A program made the translations under genes and the position numbers. The notes beneath the pieces were generated by a model. That model worked only from the letters and a program-made list of their open reading frames with translations, was not told the DNA's origin and did no database searches. 64,000 nt of DNA from Siphonodentalium dalli (Eukaryota; Mollusca; Scaphopoda; Gadilida; Siphonodentaliidae). The stretch is taken from positions 122,380,126 through 122,444,125 of the forward strand of contig CP136069.1 of assembly GCA_032622095.1 (NCBI GenBank), read 5' to 3'. Below, one piece after another: positions 35,178 through 47,622 of the stretch (its first letter is position 1; every line of letters begins with the position of its first letter).

Positions 35178-36714
35178 CTGTAAGGAATACAATCAAATTG
35201 GTGAAGCCAGATTTAAACAGTTTTGTGCTTCCCTGGTCCTACTAACAAAATTCAAAATGAGTAGGTTGGTGGGTAATTTGTTGTTTTCTAATTACAAGTA
35301 ATTCGCTGGACTCGATGTGTTTAATTAAGAAATTAATGCAGTGGGTGTGTTATTGGTGGGATACAGCGCTGTGGTCGTTGGGGCATAATTATATAGCCGT
35401 TTTGATGATTTATTCCCATAAAAAAGTGCAATTTGGCTGAACTTTTAAAAGCACCCCCAATTATTCTGCTGACCCCGTTTGGTGATTAGTTCATATTATG
35501 TCAACCGTTTGTAACTTCATGTTTGTGTTACACTCTGTGCATTACTGAGATGGAAACCAGGTGACCCAACTGATTGACCAATGACCAAACAGGATTTAGT
35601 GTAACACAGACGGGCTTTCTAGATTTCTAGATGTTGAGAATAACAAATTGATCTATTCATCTGAATATCATTAAAAGAAAGTCATGTAGCCTATATATTT
35701 GAAGCTATGTTGAAGAAAAAGAAAACAATTTTCAATTAATTTCAAATATTCAATTAGGGAGGCTTTTTAGTGTAGGTAGGGTCAGGGGAAACAAACTTAA
35801 TATTAATTTTGGACTGAATAGACAATCAGCAGATAGTAGATATCAAATATGTGGAATAACGCCTTGGTGAATCTTTTAGTCGACATTTTCAAACTGAAGG
35901 CACCTTTGTCTAAAGTTTTCCTGAAAGTATGAATTTGTTTTATTCTAGATAAAAAACAATATATTTTATACTGAGTATTCGTTGGGGAAATAATTATCAA
36001 AATAATCTCATTGAACTTGTTTCAATGTATGAACTATCCATCAGCTGAAACTGTTGATCACGTTCCATCCCCATAAAGGTCCACTTAATTTTCGAACCCC
36101 AAACCACATTATAAAAAATATATGCCATATAATATACCATTGAAAGAGGAAGCTCCAAACATTGTATTATAAACTTATTCGGTGTTATAAACTGTGAACA
36201 TTTTGTTTTTGTTGAGGTACCGACGTGTTTTTGTGCGTAAGTTTAATCTGGATTGTAGTGCAAAGTGTATGATTTCCAATGCATGGACGTGAAATAACCC
36301 TAATTTGAATTATATTGCATTTTGGGAGCGAGACAGCGTAAATGTTTCTATGATTTAAGCTATTTTCTATCACTCTATATGGGCACCTTCTGAGATACAT
36401 ACTTTCCAAATGGTCTATCTCTTCGGGGTCACAATTAAAACCACAACATTATTATTATAAAACCCGATTTCAAGACTACAAATAACTTTGTATGTGAACA
36501 AAACACAGGATAAACTGAAGATAATGCATACATGTACTATTTGCCTATAAAAGCATAATAAAGTGGTTTATTCCTGCAAAATATCTTAATCTAACTTGCA
36601 TTTTCCTTGATGGAGAGTATAATGACAAGATAGACGACTCCCTCTTGCTACGCCCAGAATGCACCTAAAGTTTATGTTCTAAACATAGCCAGTAAATATG
36701 TCTAGAAAGGTTGT

Positions 36715-36866
36715 ATGTAATATACCAGATAAAAATCGAAATAAAATCAACATTAATTGATAGAAGCGTTTCCGAGCAGATGTATTTGATTCATATTTAT
36801 AATTTGTAACCCAGGAAGCTATATTAAACATGTTAGGAAGAGATATACCATCTTTAAGATTAAGTT
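36715..36866. mobile_element. Transposon end abutting the SH2 exon donor
   Basis: AAAATCGAAATAAAATCAAC, ATTAATTGATAGAAGCGTTT through GAGATATACCATCTTTAAG matches, in order, the right terminal repeat of the foldback element at 56957-57700 (GAAATAAAATCAATATTAAT, ATAGAAGCCTTTCC, AGAGATAACCCATATTTAAG). The element end falls about 13 bp from the splice donor at 36877-36878. The left end of this copy was not located. Confidence 0.7.
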
Positions 36867-36878
36867 AGTCATACAAAC

Positions 36879-38765
36879 CTTTCCAGTATGCACTGTCTCA
36901 GTTGCTTTCCGTGTGGCAAGGTCATTAACTCTAATCCGGACTGAACGCCAACGCCGATATCAGAATCGTTAGTCACTTTCAAGAAATCGAGGTCGACTTT
37001 AGTGATATGCCTCGATAACGTTCTTACGTCATTCTCAAGCATCGACGCCTTCAACGTAACCAGAGCCGACGGCTCCAAAGGCTTATTCTCAAGAGGCAAG
37101 AATCGCGAACAGAAGTGTTCATGGTCTATCCGGAACTCTAAGTCATTATCAGGTATATTCAGTTTTCTAGATCGCATGTACGTTATGTCATAATGATAGT
37201 CATCGTATATGTCGTTATCGATTGCGTTTTCACTGCGTATCAGCGGTATGTGTTGGCTCTTTGACTGAGCCGAACTTTCTGGGTGTTGATTTTTTCCCTT
37301 TTGCTTGAAAAGATCTGTCTGTGAATGCGAAATTACATTTTTATTCACGACATTCGTATTATTGTTGTTTATTAATCTGTCCCTTGTCTTCTCCTGTGGA
37401 ATTTGCGGCAGTGGCCGAGCCTCGTTCTTCGATATCGTATTTTTGTTTAGCGTTGGGGGCGATTTCCGTTCATTGCCTGAAAGCGACGGTGGGTCAGGCA
37501 GTATTCTTTTCGGAGGTTTAATATCCTCTTCGTCAATATATATAATGTCTGCATCACTACTGAAATTATTATCGTAGTCTCCGTCTCCAGAGGGCAAATC
37601 CGCAGACATGTGACTAGCAGTTGAATTATCAGGAATGTTTGAAAATGGTCCGTTTGTTGAGAAATCGCCATTTCGGTTTTTGAGCCAACTTGGGCTCTCA
37701 CGAGCCTGGAAATAGTCACTATAGTCGCGTTCATCGTCCTCTTCTTCGTACAGTTGCCGGTTCCGGATTTCTATTTTTGGCTTATCACGTGGTCGATATT
37801 TTATAGATGGAATTCTGCTCGGTTTTGGTGGAGGGGCACGATTAAGACTACTGTCTGATATGGCAGGAGTGTATCTGAGATTCGATGGAGCCAGTCTGCC
37901 CACATTTATGTCATCTGACATCCTAACTGGTTCACTGCCTGACCGCGCATGCATAGGATGCACAAGAAATTGTTCGTTCGGTGGATGATCAACCACAACC
38001 CGGGGCCTGGATACTTCATCAGGAACAACTAACACAGGAAGACTATCACTCCTCGGTATTAAATCGTGAACACTATCATTGCTTGAGCTGAACGCCTGTG
38101 AATCGTCTAATGACAAGATCGGTATACTTCCGCCTCTTTTGCGCATGTCTCTTTTTGTTACTGCTGGACTAGAATGCGGACTATTCCCCGGAGTATGACA
38201 TGGACTTTGTCCTGGACTATGTCGCGGACTGCCACGTGAACTATTAGAAACAGAACTGATGTAAATACCGTTTCCAAGGGAACCGGATTTTGTCAACGAA
38301 CCGTATTTGTGGTCATAGTAACTCAGTGGCATAGATCGAGATATTGGGTTCGTAAGAATAGCACCAGATTGAAGAGTTATCGCCTTCCCTCTCGAAACAT
38401 AGTATTTTATAAGCTCCTGTATACTATCGAATGAAACATCTTCAAACATATACGTCACTTTAGGTATGTGTTTCGACGCATCAGATACACAAGAATTCAC
38501 CATAAAATTCATCGGAACTCCATTCCACAATGACGTCAGAACGAAATCGCCTGGTCTGGAAATAGAATCCCGCAGTATATAATCTCCTGAATTATGGACC
38601 AATCCTTCTGCCTTTCCGCGGGAAATGTTACCATGATACCAACAGTGGCTTCGTAGTTCCGCTGGGTCTCCGGATAGTTCAAGTTCTAGCTCCTGTGCGA
38701 GCTTTTCTTTCGAATGTTGTGTAATGGGGTCAAAGGTTGACTCTTCGATTGACGAACTTGGTGAC
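36879..38765 (-). CDS. BCAR3/SH2D3-like adaptor, SH2 and linker exon
   Basis: A 1887-nt exon (628 full codons), acceptor TCTAAAG ending at 38766, donor GTTTGT from 36878. It opens with SPSSSIEESTFDP, then a KLAQELELELSGDPAELRSH helix and the SH2 domain from CWYHGNISRGKAEGLVHNSG (about residue 44) with GDYILRDS, whose Arg is the phosphotyrosine-binding FLVRES arginine, to about residue 145. The middle is low-complexity: SPxHSP repeats (SRGSPRHSPGQSPCHTPG), and proline motifs APPPKPSRIP, PPKRILPDPP and RPLPQIP that could bind SH3 domains. The last ~110 residues (FCSRFLPLENKPLEPSAL; GVGVQSGLELMTLPHGKQL) start the CDC25-like domain. Family role: links tyrosine-phosphorylated receptors to Cas, cell adhesion and migration. 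Confidence 0.96.
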
Positions 38766-39101
38766 CTTTAGAGAAATAATTATAGTAAATAATATATTGT
38801 ACTTCAAACATTCGTGTATCTTTTGAAACTGGCAATAACATTCCGTGAACACAACTGATTCAAATTGTGTGTATACATACCATGGTCGTTCAAATTATCA
38901 GCTGGGCATTTAGGTTTAGAGTTAGCCACTTTGAAGCTTAAATAAGAGCAACCACCGCGCGTGGTTGTTTATACCTTAGGCGCAGGTGAATGATAACGTC
39001 ATATTATGTTTGTATGTGCGATGAGACAAATTCTGATGTCATTTGGTTTTGCGGGCCGGAGTCCAGACACGACATTGCACTACTCATGTCGTCTCCACAT
39101 T

Positions 39102-39172
39102 CTCAACGACTCGGCCTTTTCCGCTTCGCTGAAAACATTTCCTCAGTGAAGCGGAAATGACCGAGTTTGAGG
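39102..39172. repeat. Short hairpin
   Basis: CTCAACGACTCGGCC with TTCCGCTTCGCTGA pairs with TCAGTGAAGCGGAA with TGACCGAGTTTGAG. It lies in the intron 5' of the SH2 exon. Confidence 0.8.
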
Positions 39173-39179
39173 CAGGAAT

Positions 39180-41186
39180 AACAATGATGACTATCCATGC
39201 GACATGCATCATATGTGATCGCCGGGATGCAAGATTATATATAGTATAAAATCACGGTGAGGAATCACTTGGTTTCGAGGTTGGTGAGTTCCACGCATTC
39301 AAAATGGCCGAGACGAGCGCAAACGCAAAAAAACACAACATATTATACGAGGAACTGACACATGTAACATGTATAGTATTTTGACTGTTACGAGCATGTG
39401 TTAGTTTATTTTTAAAACAGTTGATAGCCTTAATATTTGTTCCGAAATACTCAGTAGTTTTCTATAACATTGCATTCTGACCAAAGTTTCTAATAGGATA
39501 TTCGTTGAATACACCATGCATGTAGACCATACATCTAGAAGAATCCGTCGACTTACAACTGTTGTCATAATGTAGGATCAAGCAACTGAGCGCTTGGATA
39601 CAGATGGGGTAACAGCTTGTTTGAAATATGCTCGTACAGCTACCAAAATACTAAAAGTAATATGCCATGTCCTAGTTTATTACCCTTTTCCTCTTTTCTA
39701 GTGGCGTTTGCGATCGCGTCGGCAATTTTGAAGTGTGATACTGCTCAAGTAGAAACCACGTGATTCCCCACCCTAAAAACTGAAGGCAGCAAAATTAATG
39801 TCAAGCTGGGTACCCAAAACACATTGTTGCAAAGCATGTTAATCAGCACGTCAAAATATGGCGACAATGATCGTTATGAGTAGTGGTACCACGCATAATT
39901 ATCATCCTATCATTATTGTAATATTGACTCATCACAAATTATGTGGTTATACGACTGCGGGTCATATTATATTATACCATGATGTCAGATATATACGACA
40001 GTTCTTGTTCATAAAATGTATACTGACTTCTCAAATGGAGTGAACAAATATGTAAAATGCGACAATAACACACATATCCCGCCTATACATGTACAAATAC
40101 ACAACTGTGTCGTTTCAAAGCCCAAAATGGCAAAATGTTTACATGCCCCCATAAGTCTTATAGTCACCATAATGACCTGGTAAAATAAATATATAAGAAA
40201 TGATCTACTAAAAATTAGTAACTTTATGAGTTTATCTTTGGTTTAGATTCATTATTTTATATACAGAAATTTATAGGGAACAGCATTTCCTAATATTTTC
40301 ATAGTGACTTTAGATGGATCATAAAGTGACCACTCCGTGTGAGTGGGAATAAAGAATACTCTTTCTAAAATTATTTATTTCGATAAACTTATATCCAACT
40401 TGGCAGCACACAACGTCTTTCTTATATATGGAATATATACAGTGAAATTCGTTGGTGGATCTTTGCGTTTGTTTATGGGCGAATTATTCGTCCTGAATAA
40501 ATGAGTAAATATTTACAAATCTGCGTACGTCGGGCGTGGCATTTTCTGCACGATCGATGTGGTTGGAATGTTCGCGGAATTATTTCTATATTCGACAAAT
40601 TCACATAGTGACTGGTTACCCACCCACACATTAAAATAAGCGCGCAGTATGTCTTTAAGGTTTGAAGTCGGCGTATACCTTCGGGCATGTACTGTAAAAC
40701 AATGTCCACATATAAACGATATCGACTCATACTCAAACATTCCCTAAAATATTCCCATATGTCTACATATAGAAGCGCAACCATAATATTATTCCTCTAT
40801 GTTATTTCGACAAAATTCAAACAAAAGACCCATGTGTATATACGTTTCTGATATCGACATCTTTCCACTTTATAACAATATATTGTCAATTTTTGTATTC
40901 AGGAGGGGGCTATAGCTAAGTTGAATAGCTTTTGTCCCGATCTCCTTTTTATATTATTATATACTAATAACATATATTTCAAGTAAAGTAAAACAAATGA
41001 TACCGTGGCACTTTTAACAGCTGAAATTGTGTGATGTTTTAGCAAATGTTATTATACTCACCGAATGGGAAAAACTAATGTTATTCACACAATAATCACC
41101 AAAAGTGTAAAGAAAATGTGTGTGCTGGTGGGTCGTATAGATGAGAATTATTTGTGACGTGTATATAATATGGGATAAGTACTTAC
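39180..41186. other. Intron of the BCAR3-like gene, no gene seen
   Basis: No supported coding segment. Overlapping open frames at 40473-40784 (minus) have no domain. T-rich stretches precede the next feature. Confidence 0.4.
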
Positions 41187-41241
41187 ACTCCGACACTACG
41201 CTGACTCAAGAGGAGGCCATTTCCGTCAGTACTGCGCCTTC
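41187..41241 (-). CDS. BCAR3/SH2D3-like adaptor, 55-nt linker exon
   Basis: Acceptor GATCTTTCAG ends at 41242 and a consensus donor GTAAGTAC starts at 41186. With two leading and two trailing bases it encodes RRSTDGNGLLLSQRSVG. It joins the SAM exon (one base, G, giving Gly) and the SH2 exon (GT plus G giving Val) exactly in frame, which is the main support. Its only other reading frames contain stops. A short disordered linker between SAM and SH2 is expected. Confidence 0.8.
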
Positions 41242-42499
41242 CTGAAAGATCACAGTAAACCGAGTGGTTACGTATAAAGTCAATGGCTTACATTTACAGT
41301 AATTATCAAAATAAACTACATAGATATAAGAAGGTGCATGACAACTGGTTTGTATGATTTGGATATAAATATCGACGATCATAGTCCTGAATGCATATCG
41401 AATTGTTTATGTATATTCATATACGCCCGAAATATTGGCTTTCATTGGCAAGGATTGGTGCAAACATTAATTTAAATAATCCCATAAATTATATTAATGT
41501 ACATGCATTATATTTATGAAATAAGTCCGAGAAGAGGATTTGGCATCTCCTTATCTGCTAAGATTGTGATGAGTGCAATTTTATCTCTTTTTTTTATCAC
41601 TTTTTCTAACATTCTTTATCCAATAATAATTTGTTCTTACATTCTTTAACAAATTTTTAATTTGTTATCATGATTTCTTATATTTTTTACCAATTTGTTA
41701 TAATTTTTTTTTTTATTTTCTTACATTTTTTAACAATTATCAAAAATAATATATAATTTGTTAGGCCAATGTATTCTCTTATATACGACCTATTGTCGAC
41801 TCGCACATAAAAGAGAATTCATTGGCACAGGGTTTTCGCAAAGACAGGAATTTGAAGGAGTAGTATAGCATGGAGTGTCGTCGGTCGTGACACAAATATC
41901 ACAACATCCGCTCACCGCCCTCCACACTCTTGTGTCAATATCTGTTCAGAATATTTTGAAGACCCACTGCAAGGTGACAAGGTTGCCGTAGAATTGCAAC
42001 ATAATTTGAAATATTATGTTATCAAAGAAAATAACTCTAACTATGCACTGGGCCTTTGGAAACTCCCCGTTTATACGGAACAACGTGCATGTCGGTATAT
42101 GGACAACACAACGAGACGAATTGACTGATCGAGTAAATACTGGTTCACTCCAGGCCCCGTCCTTTTAACGTTATATAGCAGACTTTACGGCTACGGCCAT
42201 ATCCAGTGGCGGGATTTTAATCGATTTCACCCAGCAAATCAATACATAATGCTATATATAACGGAAAGAGTGACATTATAATTACATTTATTAAATATCA
42301 TTATATTATATTTGGTGCTGTCTGCTGTGACATCACAATTAACCCGAGTAAAACACCACTTTCTCTCTCAAAAAACGTATGACATCACCAGTGATTGCAC
42401 AAGCGCCACCAAGCATGAAAGTTGGGGAAACTATCAGTGTTGCCAAACTGGTGTTTAATAAAACTCAATTCTGTTTATTTGTCTCTCGGCCTATTGGAG

Positions 42500-43620
42500 G
42501 GTATCACCCCCCCCCCCCTTCGGTACGCGGGATTCAGGGTGTTTTGAAGCCGTACGCGGGATTCATTCCCCCGAATTAACTGGTATTCGGGTTCAAGCAA
42601 AACATCTTGGACGCAGGTTTTGATGGCGCAAAATAATATTTTGTGCTAGTTATATGTATGAATGAGTGGGTAGAATAGCTTCTTGGGCATATTCGACCAC
42701 CATGCCATCATAAACAGAGACGTGGCGACAGGGGGGGGGGGGTGTCTCACCCCCAACTTTGGTCAAATTTTTCAACAGTTGGAAATTTCATACCTGCCAA
42801 AACATTAGTTGGAAATTTCACACCTATAATAGGTTGAAATGTTCTTGTAGTTTGATTTTCAAACAATTTATTGGGGGGGGGGGGATTAATTGTTTTTGGA
42901 CCAATATTTGCATATTTTCCTATTTTTTGTCAAAATTTTGGACTGAAATGGTCATCAGTTTGAAATTTCCAACCTCAGGAGGGTGACAGGTTGGAAATTT
43001 CCAACACTTGGAAATCTTGTGTCCTGATCCCTCCCCCGTGGCCAGTCATAAAATGCTAGTTAATTTAAGAAAACAATATTCTCATACATTTGGTCAACAT
43101 TGGCATTGGAATTGTCATCAGTTAAATTTTCCAACCTAAGTGGTGTGTCAGGTTTGAAATTTCCAACTCTAAGAATGCTTGACGCTAGTCTAGATGCTAG
43201 GATTTTGCGATTTTCTTGTTCAGATTAAAAAAAATTCCCACACCGGGCCGAACCATGGTCGGCCCGGTGTGTCATTGTCTCTTCCCTGTGGCCAATACAA
43301 AAATGCTAATAATTTTAACAATATTTTACTACATTTGATCAAACTTGTGGTCATCAGTTGGAGAATTTTCCAACCTGAGGCGGAGTATGAGGTTTGAAAT
43401 TTCCAACACTATAGGAAAGCTTTAGTTGAGGCCAGGATTTGTGATTTTCTTGTTCAAATTTCAAACAGTCAATTTGTATGTCATTTATCGCATATTATTT
43501 CTTAACATGTATTCATGATTCACCCCCCAAAATTAACTCGTATTCAGGATTCACCCCCCAAAATTAACTCGTATTCGGGATTCAGGGGGAGGGGGGGTGA
43601 TACCCTCCTATTGGGGACCA
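42500..43620. repeat. Low-complexity region with TTGGAAATTTCCAA palindromes and C/G tracts
   Basis: C tracts (about 42507-42519) and G tracts (about 42731-42741, 42872-42883) alternate with many copies of TTGGAAATTTCCAACCT and GGTTGGAAATTTCCAACACT. ATTAACTCGTATTCGGGATTCA-like phrases occur at both ends (42574 and 43530-43580). A perfect 15-bp-arm hairpin, CACACCGGGCCGA...TCGGCCCGGTGTG, sits at 43240-43273. Related text occurs at 34.6-34.95, 50.4-50.5 and 51.1-51.6 kb. Confidence 0.8.
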
Positions 43621-43943
43621 ACCGACTGGACCCTCGTAGCTGAACATTTGTACACCCTGATGGTGTCATGTAATAGGTACCGCGTTGACATTGTATGTCT
43701 TAATAGTTGATAACTACAGGTAATCAATATTTTAGTAATAACGTTAGTTCTTTGAAGTCGAACTTACCTTGTTCGACCCAGCCCAGGAAATACTAATTAT
43801 GACTATAATTCTTGTCGAACCGGAAGACGCAACAAATTACTGCTCCAATTTTGGAATTTCCGTATCTCGTTATTATCTATATTATAATTGGTGACGGTCA
43901 AAAAGTTAGATTTTCTATATACGGCCTGTGGTCATAATATTAC

Positions 43944-44036
43944 CTTTCTGATACTTCTCCCTGAGGATGCGTAGACTAGAAACAATCTTTGCTCGATGAG
44001 CACCGTACTTCACGCCCATATCTTTTATCTCAGTCT
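43944..44036 (-). CDS. BCAR3/SH2D3-like adaptor, second SAM exon
   Basis: Acceptor TACCACAG ends at 44037 and donor GTAATA begins at 43943. The open frame reads TEIKDMGVKYGAHRAKIVSS then LRILREKYQK: the C-terminal half of a SAM domain (a helix ending in xxLGV, then GHRxKIL-like and a long final helix). The frame needs one base from the preceding exon, which the SAM exon at 47623 does not supply, so an intervening short exon of length 3n+1 is predicted. Alternatively an acceptor two bases further in (after CAGAG) would join directly but leave the SAM domain about nine residues short. Confidence 0.8.
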
Positions 44037-44856
44037 CTGTGGTAAAAAGCAGCGTCTATGAAGTGAAAATAAAAAATTTAAAACCTCTCATCTGTCGCCC
44101 AATCATCGTGGCTTCAAGAATCTCGCTCAATTCTTGTCTCATCTTCATGTGAAGGCACAGTAAGCATGCAGGTATATGGACACTTTCCAACTGATTCAGC
44201 CGCTCATTCTAACATTTCGACTGATAGTCGGAAAATGTCGGCAAAATACTCTTGGTTTACAAACAATATATTTTTACAAAGTCTCCAAACAGTTGAGGAT
44301 ATGACTTAACAAAAGTCCCTAAGCTTGTTGCCCAATCCTCTTTTGAACAATTTATAATTATATGTCATGTATTTATTGTTTGTAATTCTGTTCTGTATAG
44401 TTCAAATAAAATATTGTTTAAACCAAACAGTGCTGTCATTAACTCCCTGTAAGTTGTAACTCCCCATTCACTGAGTATTAAATTGTGTGGACTATTCATA
44501 CCTATACATTAAGTATACTGATTTGTGATAGGAATTTGCCGCCACATACGAAGATACGGAGAACAACATCTCACCATCGAAAATAGTACATTCTTTTCGC
44601 GGCGTCTCGAAAAGAAACACACTATACTGCACTACGTGTAATTTCAGGCCGATGCTAACTCTAAAAAAAAAAAATGTAAGTGGTGTGTGAAGTCGGAATG
44701 TGTAGAACATTTGATGGTTGTTATTCTATAAATCATTTATGTTTGTTCGACTGAAACGAGTTAAAACAAAAATGAAAGTATTCGACATGTATCCTATCGT
44801 TCGTTCACTGACAGCGGTTTGTGAACCGTTTAACATACAGCTGGAGTGTGATGATG

Positions 44857-45052
44857 TATAGTAATGCTCTAAGTAAACGACTTCTTAACCACAGCAAAAT
44901 TATGGGTAACTTTTCAGGATTTAGTCGGAAATATGGCTTGTTGCCATTCATCGGAAAGCTCTCCCCAACAAGCCATATTTCCGACTAAATCCTGAAAAGT
45001 TACCCATAATTCTGCTGTGATTAAGAAGTCGATTACTAAGAGCATTACTGTA
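44857..45052. mobile_element. ~195-bp palindromic MITE, copy 1
   Basis: A near-complete palindrome: TATAGTAATGCTCTAAGTAA at the left is mirrored by CTTAGAGCATTACTGTA... at the right, and the arms share ACCACAGCAAAATTATGGGT, TTTCAGGATTTAGTCGGAAA, TATGGCTTGTTG. TA at both ends suggests a Tc1/mariner-type target. It lies in the intron between the two SAM exons. Confidence 0.92.
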
Positions 45053-45059
45053 GGTGCTC

Positions 45060-45990
45060 CAACCGATAGAGTGGTTCCCCTTATACTTGCAAATTATGAT
45101 ACAGTAAAATCACGTACAATGGCACACAGCACACATTGATCCGTTGGTGTTCTAATCAATATAATAAATATACATAGATATCATTAGCATAGATCTCGAC
45201 GAAAAGCGATAACAGCCTATATATACATAAGAATATATGATAGAATATAACTATAGTCATGGGAATATATGTATCAGTACCAAATTTGAACTCAACAACT
45301 CAAGTATTTTATGGAAAGAGTTTAATGTTTTGGGGTGAGTGGCTGGATATTAAATCTCATAGCAGTCCCAATAAGAACCGACCCCAATCAACATAAGACC
45401 TTTCACACCAACTACAGATCCAATGGCATAGTGATTTCACGAAGTACGTTTTAGAAACAAATTCACTGAAAGGAAGTGTTTAATATACTGGTAACAGATT
45501 ATCTGAGTATTATATAGAGGCTGGATTCTCATGGGAATACAACATGAAACATAAAACTATCTGTGAGTAGATATGTACATTGTTGAAACAACATTGTCAT
45601 ATAAGATCAGATGACATGTATGTACCAGTAGACTGATATATGTTTATTATTGTCAACCCAAGAGGTAACTTTCACAAGAATTTAAGCACATTTATATTGG
45701 GACTGTGAAAGATTGAAAACGAGTATTTCATAACAGTGATGCTGCAAGCACAAATGAGCAAGTCTTTAACAAACGTGTTAATGAAATATTTAGATGGAAA
45801 AGTGTTAATTCAACTAGCTCTGCCCCTTTTTTGTGGGTTTAACAAATATAAATCCTAACAATATAAGAGCCATTTTACACTAAATATCAGATTACCCATA
45901 CATGTGGTTCCAGGGTATATTCCTTTTGTTTTCAACTGTATATATGTTACATGTGTATCTTTGTGAGTTCTTCATTAAAGGAGGAAATAA
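45060..45990. other. Intron sequence, no gene seen
   Basis: AT-rich; partial copies of the diverged repeat that is clearer at 45990-46560 (for example TCAACAACTCAAGTATTTTA, GGAAAGAGTTTAATGTTTTG). No coding evidence. Confidence 0.4.
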
Positions 45991-46560
45991 AGAAATATAT
46001 ATATTAAATATAAGCTAAACTGATCGGATGGTTCTTAAGAAGGCATTTTAAGAATTACATGTAATGAAATAGTTATGTACCTGACGTTGCACCCAATTGA
46101 TCCGGCGATCTTATTTGAATAAATATGGATCCCAATCACCCAATGACTCACCATACCAAATGGAAGCTAAATAGGCCTGATGTTTCTTGAGAAGAAGACA
46201 TTTAACGAATTGCTATGGGGGAAAGAGTTATGTCCTTGCTTCGCTCTTATTTCGCCTGGAGACCCTTTTGAGCAATTTGAATATCATGCGTCACACAAGA
46301 ACCATTCACATAACATCTAATAAATAATACTAAATCTGCAAGCTGGTTCTCGAGAAGAAGACGTTTTAAGAATTACTATAAAAAGAAAGATTTATGTTTG
46401 TCCCTGGTTTGGGCCCTATTTCACCACATTTAAATATATCTGAAACCCAGTCACCGATGGACTGACGTGCGGTTCTGGAGAAGATGTTGACGCACAGACG
46501 GACGGGCAGATGGACGGATGACGGACAAGGAGTGATGACTATAGCTGCACCGGACACTTT
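45990..46560. repeat. Three diverged ~170-bp units ending in a GACGGACGG tail
   Basis: TTCTTAAGAAGGCATTTTAA, TTCTTGAGAAGAAGACATTT and TTCTCGAGAAGAAGACGTTT mark three units, each with an AAAGAGTTATGT-like phrase and CATTTGAATATC-like text. The last ends in CAGACGGACGGGCAGATGG, ACGGATGACGGACAAGGAGT and GATGACTATAGCTGCACC. The same tail style occurs in other repeats of this window (52.5 and 55.7 kb). Confidence 0.8.
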
Positions 46561-47230
46561 GTCTCAGGTTAGCTAAATACTACATTTATAATCTACCACA
46601 TGTAAGGTACTGCATGTTTACAAAAGATTAGAAAATCCGATTCAGCCTCAGCTAGGAAACCTGTGTATCCCCCAAGACCAGGGCGTTTTACACAATTGTC
46701 AAAAACGACAACAAAACCATAAGGCCAAACAATAATGATATGTTTGGTTGAGGTTGCATGTCAAAAAAATATTATAGGGTTGTTCAATATATTCGTGGCT
46801 TCCATGTCATACAGTTATTCTACACGATTGAGCTAAGATCAGTATTGATTGTATATTGAGTTGTATTTGAATAAACCTGAAATAAACGCAAGGTCTTGAC
46901 TGAGAGATCAACTCATTTTCAGACAATGAACACATTTTTTTGGTATTTTATTCAAAACATGTTTTAAAATTCCAACAACGATGAACAAATATGCAACGAT
47001 AAAAAAGGTTTAAAGCATGTGATTGTTATGTAAACAAAACAATGTTTTGTCAACAAACACCGCTAAACGTGTAGTAATTTCACATATTTAGTCTGAACAT
47101 GATTTTCAGAATATGTTTCCAATGCGTTGACAAAATTACAATGTATATCGTCAACGTTTGATTAAAGTTTGGTATCTTATTGAACTAATTGAACTTTTGG
47201 ACTTTAATCGGTAATTACACTGTTACAGTA

Positions 47231-47447
47231 TACAGTAATGCCCAAAGTAATTGACCACTTAACCACAGCAAAATTATGGGTAATTTTTCAGGATTTAGTC
47301 GGAAATATGGCTTGTTGCCATTTATCGGAAAGCTCCCGGCGAGAGCTTTCCGATGAATGGTAACAAGCCATATTTCCGACTAAATCCTGAAAAATTACCC
47401 ATAATTCTGCTGTGGTTAAGTGGTCAATTACTTTGGACATTACTGTA
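47231..47447. mobile_element. ~217-bp palindromic MITE, copy 2
   Basis: Same family as 44857-45052. Ends TACAGTAATGCCCAAAGTAA and GGACATTACTGTA, arms with ACCACAGCAAAATTATGGGT and TTTCAGGATTTAGTCGGAAA. The centre GGAAAGCTCCCGGCGAGAGCTTTCC is also nearly palindromic, so almost the whole element can fold into one hairpin. Confidence 0.93.
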
Positions 47448-47622
47448 CTGTTTACATAATGGTTTTGTGATGCAACATTTCTTTATTGGGGAATTTTTTA
47501 TAAGGACAATAAGTTAATCTATGTTTACATATTATTGGTGATTAAATTTGTTTTACAGACATTTGAGTGCATTGAGTCCCTTTGAAATGTCACTCGGTTA
47601 CTATATATATATATGTACTGAC

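Noticed and set aside
35500-35610. Possible foldback (GTGTTACACTCTGTG / TAGTGTAACACAGAC)
   Set aside because: Only about 12-14 bp pair and the interior shows no second arm; too weak to call.
37002-37734. Several 60-95-codon frames overlapping the SH2 exon
   Set aside because: Shadows of the large coding exon on other frames.
46152-46176. 25-nt microexon with good splice sites and correct phase for the SAM gap
   Set aside because: Located in a diverged dispersed repeat unit and its translation does not fit SAM helix 2-3; kept only as a note under the microexon finding.
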